Shown: positions 54,759 to 64,000 of the stretch, in pieces | Position numbering within the stretch: position 1 is the stretch's first letter | Layout of the letters: each line of letters begins with the position of its first letter | Notes under the pieces: generated by a model | Told to the model about the DNA's origin: nothing | Database searches by the model: none | Seen by the model: only the letters and a program-made list of their open reading frames with translations | DNA from: Lepidodermella squamata | Lineage: Eukaryota > Gastrotricha | DNA: 64,000 bases | Direction of reading: 5' to 3' | NCBI GenBank assembly: GCA_047495785.1 | Contig: JBLDXI010000074.1 | Location: 248,001-312,000 of the forward strand | Made by a program: the position numbers and the translations under genes

Positions 54759-56172
54759 ATGTCTGAAAATTCTGGAATTAAGAGACCGGTTTCAGAAAGC
54801 GGGGGTGAAGTCGCGGCGAAATCGGCGAAAATTTCATCAAAAAGTCCAGTTTCATTCGCTGTTTCTTTGAAAGGTGAACGCGATGAATTGCAAGACGCTC
54901 ATCATTGTATCGATGATTTTCGCCCGAATCTCGCCGAGTTCATTGCGCAACCTGAAGAACTTCTTTCGGCTAGTTACTACTGCTTATGTGACGGCCATTC
55001 CGGGTCCCGAGCTGCATTAGCTGTGACTAAAGATCTTCACGTGAAAATTTGCGAAAATCTGAAGCGGAATAAACCGAAACCTGGGTTGAAAGATGTCGAG
55101 GGCGACTTGAAGAAATCGATAATCGATGCGTATAAATTGATTGATGACGAGTTCTTGAAGCGATGTGCCGAGCAGAAACCCCCATGGAAAGACGGTACTA
55201 CAGTTGCTAATGTTATTCTACTCAACCGTTATTTATATGTGGCGAATGTTGGCGATACTCGAGCTGTGTTGTTTCGCCGGAAGAAAAGTGATGATGGTTG
55301 TTGTTTGAAACAATGTGTTTGATTGGCGTGTGAGATGAATCGTTGTTTTTATCTGATGAGATAGAATCATCGACGGCTGCCTCGGAATTTTTGCAGGCGA
55401 TTCCGCTGACTAAAGACCACACGGCTAGTTTGTTCGAGGAGCGGCAGCGAATTCAGAAAGCCGGCGGAACTGTCAAGTAAATTTAATCATTCATGATAAA
55501 TTTCGAAAATTTAACCATCATTTATTTCAGGGATGGCCGGGTTCTTGGCATTCTTGAAGTTTCTCGATCGATTGGCGATGGGCCTTACAAAGGTCACGGC
55601 GTGACTTGCGTTCCCGAGGTCAAACGACTGCAATTAACTTCAAACGATCATTACCTTGTTATAGCATGCGATGGTCTTTGGAAAGTAGTAGAAACCACAG
55701 ATGTCGCATCAATTCTTGACGAATTATTGAAGGTAATTATCCGCGGTATTTTCGCAATTTCGTAAATTAAAATTCAATTTTGAATGTGAAATTTTGAAAA
55801 TCCATTCTCAGAATTCCTTCATGATGTTTATTTTCGATTTTTTCGGTTCCATCGTCCATTATTTGATTGATTTCGTTATTATTTTACGCCGCAGTGCAAT
55901 TTTAAGTTTTAAGGTAGATCTCTTCATCTAAATTTACTAAAATATTACTGTGTTTATAATGACTTACCTGAACATTTGATTTTACTTGGGTTTAAATTAT
56001 TCGAGCAACATTCCTGATTGGTCGATTCTAATTTCAATTTTAGGAGAAGCCGTTAGATTTCGCTAAATCTGCAAGCCAAAAACTGGCGGCGACTGCTCTG
56101 CGTAAACTTTCCGGCGACAACGTAACTGTGATAACTGTTGACTTGCGACCTCTCACCGCCAATTTTGATTAA
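54759..56172 (+). CDS. PP2C-type protein phosphatase (ILKAP-like)
   Basis: Four exons (54759-55296, 55365-55476, 55531-55732, 56044-56172) give 326 residues. The Ser/Thr phosphatase of the PPM family shows its metal-binding motifs in order: ERDELQDAHH, CDGHSGSRAA, WKDGTTVANVIL, VANVGDTRAVL, GRVLGILEVSRSIGD, VIACDGLWKV and DNVTVITVD. The spacing and the stretch EERQRIQKAGGTVKDGRVLG fit ILKAP (integrin-linked-kinase-associated phosphatase) best. The N-terminus is a short Lys/Ser-rich tail. Intron 1 uses an unusual GTTGTT donor. The splice is required because read-through stops within nine codons. It heads a closely spaced gene cluster. Confidence 0.93.
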
Positions 56173-56230
56173 AAATATCTATTACTCGGCCTCAATTTCA
56201 AATTTATTTAGTGATTACAAACAGAAATAA

Positions 56231-57226
56231 ATGGCATCGCAAAGACTGAGCCGGGTAATGTCCCTGAAACCATTCGTGTTTGGATTGGTGCATGTTCGAG
56301 CTCTCCCCGGCAGCCCTGGTTACAATCCGAAAACAATGCCATTTGCTAAAGTTTGCGATATTGCGGTTGAAGAAGCTCGATTACTGGCTAAACTAGGTCT
56401 GGTAAGTAGCGTTACATGAATGCTTTACCCCTCATATTTTAATGGGAACAATATTTCCCTAAATTCAAGTTTTGATGGGCAAAAATGAAATGTATATTGG
56501 AATTTAGGATGGCCTGTTTATTGAAAACATGCACGATGTGCCGTATTTGGTTGGCAAGAAAGTCGGACCTGAAACGGTCGCTCACCTCGCTACAATATCC
56601 ACCTTAATCCGCCGAGAAGTCAAAGAAAAGCCTATTGGCCTGCAAATTTTAGCCGGCGCCAATCGCCAGGCAATTTCAGTCGCTGCAGCCGCTGATCTCG
56701 ATTTGGTTCGCGTTGAAGGCTTTGTTTTTGCCCACGTGGCGGATGAGGGTTTCATCGACTCGTGTGCTGGTGATTTGTTGCGGTTCCGAAAATCGATTGA
56801 TGCCGAGAGAATTGCGATTTTTGCGGATATTAAGAAAAAACACAGTTCGCACGCGATAACTGCTGATATTTCGCACTCTGTTACTGCGGAAGCGGCTCGA
56901 TTTTTCAAGGCGGATGGGGTTATAGTAACCGGTTCATCAACTGGCCACGCTCCATCCCCGAATTTGCTAAAAGGTTGAGAATCGTTCGATTATCCCAAAT
57001 AGTTTTTAATATTTTTGTACAATCAGAAATCAAGTCCGAGGTGGGTTCTTACCCAGTTATGGTAGGTTCTGGCGTGGATGTGAAAAATTTGAAAGATTTC
57101 CACCGGGCTGGGGCTTCCGGTTTTATTGTTGGCTCGACTTTCAAGGTAAACGGTCATTGGGCTAATGAAATCGACCCTGAACGCGTGAAAGCATTTGTTC
57201 ATAGAATTAACGAGATTCGCGCTTAA
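56231..57226 (+). CDS. BtpA-family TIM-barrel protein
   Basis: Exons 56231-56401, 56508-56973 and 57027-57226 give 278 residues. Motifs fit the BtpA/SgcQ family: GLVHVRALPGSPGY, DGLFIENMHDVPY, LQILAGANRQAI, VRVEGFVFAHVADEG, IFADIKKKHSSH, VTGSSTGHAP, VMVGSGVDVKNL and GFIVGSTFKVNGHW. In cyanobacteria, BtpA affects photosystem I accumulation. Animal members exist, with no well-defined role, and are thought to be mitochondrial or enzymatic. It begins 58 nt after the phosphatase stop with an ATTTAG acceptor-like site between, which suggests co-transcription. Confidence 0.92.
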
Positions 57227-57301
57227 AAATTGAACTTATTTCTTATTAATTCGAATAATTTATCATCGATTCTAATTTCGTTATTTAGTTTTTATATTGT
57301 G

Positions 57302-60300
57302 ATGTTGCGAATACTGTTTATTTTCGCGTTTATTGCGGGTCTGGTGTACGGTGAACAGTTTTCGGAGGAATTGGTGATTCGAAAACTGCCAGATGGCCAC
57401 ATTTATGCTCATTTCACGTTTGTTGTCGATCGAGGAGTAAATGAAAGTAAGTATTCGTAGTTTCGAAAGTCGATTATCATTCATTTCTTCCTTAATTCAG
57501 CTCATTATAGCTTTTTTCCGAAATCTCTGGCCGATGTTTTCTCGCACTACGATGTCGATGAGATGCACTTGTCGGTAACGCAGGGCCTTTGGCGGCATCG
57601 AAAATGGGGCTATCCTCTGCATTCAGAAGCGCCCCCTGGTACGGAACTGTGGGCTTGGTTCAAACCGGAAGTTTCCAGGTAAGGTTTTACAAGTTCTCCC
57701 TACAGATTTACGATGTTGGGATGGATGTTACAATATCATTCATCCCCTATTTATTCATTGACAATTTTGTAAATTCGAAAGAATTTGCTCCATCCATCCT
57801 AATTACCCCTTTCGACATTGTTTATAAGCATTATGACGCTTGATCGCATATCGCATCATGGTTTAATCGTAGCATCTCTTGAGCTAAATGTTTTCTCTGT
57901 CGTGATCGCTTGATTGAGAACTGATTTGGTCTTGATCATTTTTCAGCTTGCAGTAGCTTTTTTGTTGATTTTTTTGGCCTTTTAGTTGTTGGGGGTTTCT
58001 TAGGCTTCGTTTTTGGCTGAATTTCAATCGAGGGGCTTTGTTAATTGCCTTCAAGTTCTCAAAAGTCATCGTGGCGATACGTTACGTGTCTTGGCTTTCA
58101 TTCGATCTTTTCGAGTTCGAGCTAAATTTTCGTAAGCTGCGGCTTCTCTAAAACCACCGCCCCAGCTGATATTGCGCGGTTTTCCGGCCAGTTCGTCTGA
58201 GGAGTAATGGCTGATATGTCATTCGCTCCTGTAGAAGACTTCTTAGAATTTGAATCGATACGCAGCTATTTAAAATTGATACGCGGAAATAATTAGTTTT
58301 CTGTACTCAATTTCTCCGTTAACGTGAAAAGTTTGCCAGAGAAATCGACCTGATGCTACAGGTTCCTCGACAAAAGTATTGCATTCAACACGCCTTGACT
58401 TAAATTATACATTAGCTTTTTTCTGCGGTTTCTTTGGTTTGAAAAAACTATGTTGCAATTCATCGAAAATTTACGAAAGGAAGAATTCTGAGTAGACTTG
58501 TTCCCGACGGGATTCGTAGGAGTGGACAGTTGTTGAGGCTGATTCAAGGGCTTTGCCGAAGACAGAGGTTCGAACGATGCTGGACAATCGAGACATTTTG
58601 TGAACAGAAAAATGCAACACGACGCCTCAGCCTCATTCAAATGACTCGTAGCGAACTGGATCACGGCTGTCATTTAGCGACCACCAAGTGCCGTCGTAAC
58701 GAAGAACATTGCACTTGTAATGACCGTGGCATATGCTCGACCCATAATGATTGACAATGGCCACCGATTTGTAAAAACTTGAATTTATATTTATAAGCCA
58801 AATTGAGCGTCTCGTCAAATTGAACTGGCCGTTGAATCTTCGTTAGGATACCTGGTTCCGTGGGTTCAATTAGCAGTGCAAGAAATGAGTAGCTCAAATG
58901 TGTGAATGTCGCATACGACGAACGATTCTATATTATATTTGAGTCTGTACGGACGAAGATACGTGCGCAGAGTGCTGAATGTGTTAGCTGGGTCAAGTGT
59001 TGGCGGATCGCCGAAAGCAGCCATCATGTGGCCATTCCGTGGCTCGTCCCTTACCGCGCCGTTCGAGCGCCTTTGGGTCCGTATGGCATAATAGTCTGGA
59101 TTACGATTTGAACCACCCATTATTTCGAAAAGCTGCCTGTTAGGAAGACGGTCACCTAAGCGTACAACGGAAGCAGTTGGAACACGAGCAAGAAGCGTAG
59201 CAAGGTCGCCACGTTGAATTCTTTGATGGCCATGTCGGTTATATACGGTAGGAATTATCAAGAAAAACACCGTGTCGAAGCAATATATCATTTTGAACGC
59301 CGGAGATGAATGTTCAAGTTCTCGACTTTGTTGATATATATTCCATTGGACTTGAGAATGTCTATCACTCGAGCTTTCAATTCGGAACATCAATGTTGTA
59401 AATGTGATTGAATTCAGATCTGAAGAATGATAGAAAGCTCAAGTGAAGATTGAATCTGTGATGCAGAATAAATGGCATGAAGTTGGAAACAAAATGAGTA
59501 CACCATGACATCTTTATATTAAATGCCTAAAATGTGGAGGATTATTTACTCCACTCCACTCCGATGTCTGAAGTAGTTTTTTAAAAGTCATTTTTTCATC
59601 GCATTTTCCACCGATCTGAAAATCAGAATCTAAGTTATTCTAGTTACCGTAAATACCGAATTATAAGAGAGTGCCTTATAATAATTTCAAATGCCCCAAA
59701 AGTCCTGCCTTGTAAAACGGGTCTGCCTTTTATTTCGGGTCTGCCTTATATTTATTTTTACCGAGCACGAGAAATTCATTCATCATCATCACCAGTTATA
59801 ATTTCAACCTCATCGACCCGCACCTGGGAGGCGCCTGTGTTCTTTACCTCCTTTGCTGCTAGCGGCTGTGTGTAAACAAGGGATTAAATTCCTCACAGGT
59901 GGATTAAATACTACTTACGCTCTATCAAGTGCGCGAGATTAAGCTTCTTCCATTTGCACAGCTGACGCTCACTCAAGCCGGAATAAGAGGCACGTGCCTT
60001 ATATTTCGGTTCTGCCTTATATTATTTCAATTGACCTCTGACCTCTGCCCTCAATTCCGGTCCTGCCTTATATTTAGGTGATGCCTAGTAATTCGGTATT
60101 TACGGTAGATTAACGTTGGATCAATTTTCCGCTGTTTTAAATGTGTTTTTCACCATTTATTAGTGTCGATACTCAATGGAAGCGCTTGACTTCAGCTCTT
60201 TCCGGCGCGTTTTGCACGTCAATGCAATACATGGACGCAAAATCAACATCGACCCCGCATTTCGCCTATCGCATGGACGGTTTCGCCCCGGTCCGCAGCC

Positions 60301-61924
60301 AGAAAAACGTGCTAGCCGACAAGAACTCGGTTAGATACGCTGCCCTACCCGGCGAGACTCCCTGCACAAATACCCTGACACCCTGGACTAAACTACTGCC
60401 TTGTCACACGAAATCTGGGCTAGGATCTCTATTGGAACCTCACAGCATTTTTTCGGCGAGTTACGCCTCGATTGGCCTGCATTTCTTACACACGTGTCCG
60501 GACAACCAAGACCAGTGTTCCACCCCGTTGGAGCAAATTAAATTGAGCCTGGCCGTTGTCTACAACCCGAAAACCACCAATTTAGCCGGGCAAGTCTCGT
60601 TGCGCCGAATGTTTACACGAGACATTCAATCGTCTTGCGTTTTGGCGAAAAGGAGCAAAATTATTATTGATACCGAGTCGTTTTTGGCTGGTACAGTCAT
60701 CACCCCTACTCCGTCAATCACGAAACTCGACTCGAAATTCCACGAATACGACCTGACCGCGCCGATTTCATTCGCCCTACCCTTTGACGTGAACATTCGC
60801 TATCAAAAGAAGAAACGGGCAGAAAACTCGTCGGTTTTCGAGGAGACGAATGTCCCGATAACGGTGCATCGTTACCTGGCCGGTTATGGCCAGCAGTCTG
60901 GTACGGTTGTTTGTCAAATCGACAATCGTTTAGGCGATCACGTGCCGATTATTTATTCGCAAACGTTCCCATGGTTCATTTACGTGTACTTGCACTCGTT
61001 AAAAATCGTCGCAACGCCACAAGACGTTCGTCAAAGCTCAATCAGCATTTTACCAGGTAATTTGAATTTATTGATTTTTGCCACATTTTGGCGTAAATTT
61101 TCAAATTTCAAAAAATTGAATAGATTAATTTATTATGATATTTGATTTATCTAATTTAGCCTTCCGATGTAAAATTCTAGCTTGTTTCACCCAAATAAAA
61201 TTGAAAATTAAAAAAATTATTTGAAATTCTTTTTCTATAAATTCATTAAATCTTGATAAAAAATCTCACCTATTATTTGTTTAGGTTTATTAGCGTAATT
61301 AAGCAAAATTGTTTGAATTTTTCAGTGAAAATGCACTACACACCGAGCAAACTCCGTGAGCGAATCGCCGAGTTAGAACTGACGTTCATGCTGCCGCCTC
61401 ATTCCACGACAACAATCACCCTTGACCTCGACTATCAACTTCTCAGGTGGACTGAGTACCCGCCAGATGCTAACCACGGCTTCTACATCAATTCGGGAAC
61501 AATCACCGCCCTTTTGCCTGTTCAGGAAAATTCCGGTTTCGTCAGAAATTCTCTGCCCCGTGAATACGCTACCTTCTCTGAATATTTGAACCAACGAGCT
61601 CAGAACGGAAATTTGACTGGATTTACGTATATGTTCCGTCTTTATACCGAATCTTTGATCGTTTACCTACCCACCCCGGATTTTTCGATGCCTTACAACG
61701 CGCTGTGCCTTGTTTGTACCGTGGTAGCTATCGGTTTCGGGTCAGTTCATAGCCTTACAACGAAACGATTTGTCTTGGTCGACCCGCAACACCCTCCGCC
61801 TAATGCAATTTCGAAAGCGAAGGATATTCTCGCAAAGATTAAAAACCGAATTTTCGGCTCCAAGTCGAAGGAAGAAGCTCAAACGACTGCTGAATCGGAG
61901 AAAAAAGCTGAGAAGCAAGACTAA
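57302..61924 (+). CDS. PIGT: GPI transamidase subunit PIG-T
   Basis: Four exons (57302-57446, 57501-57678, 60164-61056, 61326-61924) give 604 residues, close to the human 578. A signal peptide (MLRILFIFAFIAGLVYG) leads into ELVIRKLPDGHIYAHF. Then come HYSFFPKSLADV, LHLSVTQGLWRHRKWGYPL, WFKPEV, SGAFCTSMQYMDA, LTPWTKLLPC, RYLAGYGQQSG, RWTEYPPDANHGFYI and TPDFSMPYNALCLVCTVVAI (the C-terminal membrane segment). PIG-T is the structural subunit of the ER complex that attaches GPI anchors. The second intron is 2.5 kb and carries foreign sequence. It begins 75 nt after the BtpA stop. The ATG is the first in frame after an ATTTAG site. Confidence 0.96.
58480..59393 (-). pseudogene. Ubiquitin-specific protease (USP) remnant, antisense in a PIG-T intron
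   Basis: On the minus strand the catalytic His box of a USP is clear: VNHYGSSICHGHYKCNV, then GTWWSLNDSRDPV. The preceding USP strand (TKIQRPVQFDETLNL) is in another frame, with the shift near 58790. An open stretch upstream (59393-58866) may be more of the same protein, but no Cys box is visible and it is in a third arrangement. The frameshift and missing catalytic Cys region argue for a dead or partial gene. A short unrecognised intron could also explain the frame change. Confidence 0.6.
59645..60107. mobile_element. TIR element with TACCGTAAATACCGAATTAT ends
   Basis: The left end TACCGTAAATACCGAATTA and the right end TAATTCGGTATTTACGGTA are inverted copies. CTGCCTTATATTT words recur at both ends. 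It has no coding capacity and lies in the last part of the large PIG-T intron. Confidence 0.8.
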
Positions 61925-62221
61925 AGATTTTGTGATTACTAGTCCCGTTCTTTTTATGCTGAAGTTTCTCGACGTTCAACGTCTCAAGTTTTAATTTATA
62001 TACTCTCGTGAGTTGTGACCACATTTTGTGTTATGATGACGAAATTTTTTGTGCTAACATTGACTACTTTGTGTGCTCTCATAATGTGAAAAACAAGAAA
62101 AATGTCGATAACATTAATTGCAGGAAATTTATGAAATATTGAAACCTGTAATTAATTTTCGAAACTATTCCTGCTATAACGTGACTTCGTCTAATAAGCG
62201 ACAGAAATGCAATATAAATCC

Positions 62222-62227
62222 AATAAA
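62222..62227 (+). terminator. PIGT: Poly(A) signal of PIG-T
   Basis: AATAAA lies about 300 nt after the PIG-T stop and 74 nt before the next start codon. Confidence 0.5.
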
Positions 62228-62300
62228 ACCTGTGTTTTTCTTATCAATTTAATAGGGGAGGTTCGCGAATATAGTAAAACTCGAATTATTGCGTTAATAT

Positions 62301-63146
62301 ATGGCCGAATCTGGCAAGCGACGTCTTTCAACAGCTTCGAACAGTGAAGAAGATTTAGAAAAGCGACCCAGACTTGAAGATGAAGATAACGAGGATGAGA
62401 GCTTGACTTCGCCGGACGAGTTAATTAAAATAACGTTCGACGTTGTGCTCAATGAAAGCCTCAGCGTGTTCCGGGCTTACAACAAGAAGCCGCCCGGGCA
62501 ATTTACAGTCACCCTCTACTGCCGGCCGGAGCATTTGGGCGACGGCAAATTTACGCCGTTCAACGCGAAAATTTTCAACGAGTCGCTGAATGTGTCAACA
62601 TGCAGATATCGCAGCTGTTTCAATTTCAACCGCGATTTCGCTGTGACCAGCGAATTTTTTGTTGATGTCGACTTGGGTTTTGCGGTTCCGGTTCAGCGCG
62701 TTGAAATTAAAGATTCGCTGAGATTTGGCCGGGTTTACACGGTTTCAGCCGGGTTGAACTGTTTAGGTAGCCATGACCACTGGACCTATGGCCATTGGAG
62801 GCCTGCGTGGCATAAAAATATCCCGCCTTATTCGCTGGAAGAACTCGCCCAGCCCTCGAAAAGCCTTGAATCTGCGGTTATTGTTCCGGAAAAATCGCGA
62901 AATACTCCCGTTAACGTGTTTCGATTTGAAATGAATTTCTATGCGAAAGGGTCGTTTTTCACCGATTTTGTGCCTTATGTAAGGCTTCATGCTGAAACTA
63001 AGAAAACGCGGAGTTTCGATGTAGCTGTTCGGTCTCATTCGGATGAAGTCTGCGAAGAAGAAACCTGCTTTCCCGGGTTGGATTTGTTGCCTGAAAAAGT
63101 TATCCTGCGAATTGTTCAATGCCTTAATGGCGCTGCTCGAACGAGG
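62301..63146 (+). CDS. Unfamiliar protein with C-terminal F-box (first exon only)
   Basis: A 282-codon first exon ending at a good donor (AGG/GTGAGC). The N-terminus is Ser/Glu/Arg-rich with a likely nuclear-type KRPRLEDEDNEDE stretch. Residues about 45-245 form an unrecognised, probably beta-rich domain (FDVVLNESLSVFR, TVTLYCRPEHLG, YGHWRPAWHKNIPPYS). The last part, LDLLPEKVILRIVQCLNG, starts an F-box and continues into the next exon. No clear second exon follows before a retroelement, so the rest lies beyond or was disrupted. The WRPAWHK stretch recalls WHPVWHVF in the neighbouring FBA genes, but the overall match is too weak to call. Confidence 0.7.
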
Positions 63147-64000
63147 GTGAGCTAATTATTTTTAACGTTATTTATTTAATTGTTTCAAAAATCTAAACAT
63201 TTTGATTTTCATTCCTGAATAACTAGCATCGTTGAAGTTAAAGATGGTCCTGTCTAATTTTGAAAAAATTGTTACTTTACTTTATTCTTTATTCTTTATT
63301 ATTCTTCTTGTTGGCGAACAACAGTGGCGAAATTGTCAAAATGGTCGAAATGGTTTTTAATTTCGATTTCATGATTTTTGATTTCATAAACTGATTTAAT
63401 AGGATTATCAGCTACAAAATAAGGAAAACAAGGATTGTTATGACCAAGTCTAAGAACAACGCATTTGCTCATATTAATAGACATCTGATGTGAGATGAAG
63501 AAGTTAGTAACAGAATTTATGTCATATATTGTACAAGTTCAGGAGAAATGCCAGGCTTTGAATATAGCTTAACGTCATCAGCGTACATTCTTATAATACA
63601 TACAATTTTTCACAACAAAGGAAGATCATTGATAAAAATAAGAAACAACAATGGACCTAGTACACTACCCTGAGGAACACCAGATGAAACATTTGACCAG
63701 GCAGAAAATGAATTATTGATTGCAACACGCTGAAGGCGATTTGATAAGAAAGCATTTATCCACTCAAGAAGGTGTTGTAGATAATAATCACGTTGGGGAA
63801 AGGGACTGAAGGGACTCGTTGATGATAGTGGCAATGCGGCTTTCGACACAGACGCTTTAAATAATGTGGAAGAAGTCGACGCTTGCGGTCCAATATTGAC
63901 ATTGTCGGGGTTCTTATGAGGTAGCGGATTATATCAATCGGTCGAGCTTCAAAATTCGTCAAAGACCCGAAATCGCCCTCAATGCTCACGTAGCGGGAGA
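63147..64000. other. Intron or downstream region invaded by a retroelement
   Basis: From 63147 the F-box gene's intron begins. From about 63300 to the window end the minus strand carries reverse-transcriptase sequence. No acceptor with a plausible F-box continuation is visible before the end. Confidence 0.5.
63300..64000 (-). mobile_element. Dead non-LTR retrotransposon (reverse transcriptase part)
   Basis: On the minus strand, residues typical of jockey/CR1-type reverse transcriptases appear in order: [40 protein letters not shown], then a TGA stop (63612-63610), then MYADDVKLYSK in the same frame, then MSINMSKCVVLRLG. The YADD catalytic box is intact, but the stop lies just before it and the upstream frame is broken near 63850. 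It is therefore an inactive fragment. Its 5' part is outside the window. Confidence 0.9.

Larger units (their letters stand above)
57679..60163. other. Large PIG-T intron
   Basis: Compared with the neighbouring 50-300-nt introns this one is very large. It holds an antisense USP remnant (about 58360-59393) and a TIR element (59645-60107). The parts 57.7-58.3 and 59.4-59.6 kb show nothing else. Confidence 0.6.

Overview
The window is nuclear DNA of an invertebrate animal. Its genes are split by short GT-AG introns (many of 50-70 nt, with 3' ends of the ...TTTCAG type). The proteins are metazoan, including CNOT1, an inactive rhomboid (iRhom), PIG-T and an ankyrin/SOCS-box protein. Closely spaced same-strand genes and the acceptor style suggest an ecdysozoan such as a nematode or a tardigrade. 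I cannot fix the phylum from sequence alone.

The left part (1-28 kb) is accessory and repeat-rich. It holds three copies of an unusual gene that encodes a chain of divergent ubiquitin-like (UBL) folds. The 1.6-3.1 kb copy lacks its last domain, the 6.7-8.4 kb copy is a pseudogene, and the 26.3-28.0 kb copy is intact and ends in Leu-Arg-Gly-Cys instead of Gly-Gly. Between them lie a divergent pair of AIG1/GIMAP-type GTPase genes fused to a RING-H2 finger (15.7-16.7 and 18.1-19.1 kb) and a small two-exon orphan gene with a partial second copy. The rest is dense foldback and terminal-inverted-repeat elements. These include a hAT-like element with a perfect 8-bp target duplication and an element flanked by ATATA.

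The middle (28.7-49.1 kb) is a run of minus-strand genes: an ankyrin-repeat protein with a C-terminal SOCS-box-like segment; an iRhom whose large intron holds a decayed TA-flanked DNA transposon; the complete 12-exon CNOT1 scaffold of the CCR4-NOT deadenylase; and an Iwr1/SLC7A6OS-like RNA polymerase II import factor.

The right part (50-64 kb) is mostly plus strand. Three tandem F-box/FBA genes come first, with a tRNA-derived SINE between the first and second. A tight PP2C - BtpA-family - PIG-T cluster follows, with gaps of 58 and 75 nt that look like a polycistronic operon. The large PIG-T intron contains an antisense, frameshifted deubiquitinase (USP) remnant and a further inverted-repeat element. 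The window ends with the first exon of an unfamiliar protein bearing a C-terminal F-box, and then a dead non-LTR reverse transcriptase.

A theme is the ubiquitin system: poly-UBL chains, GTPase-RING fusions, four F-box genes, a SOCS box and a USP remnant. The housekeeping genes (CNOT1, PIG-T, Iwr1, PP2C) anchor the annotation. The accessory ubiquitin-linked genes look recently duplicated and fast evolving.
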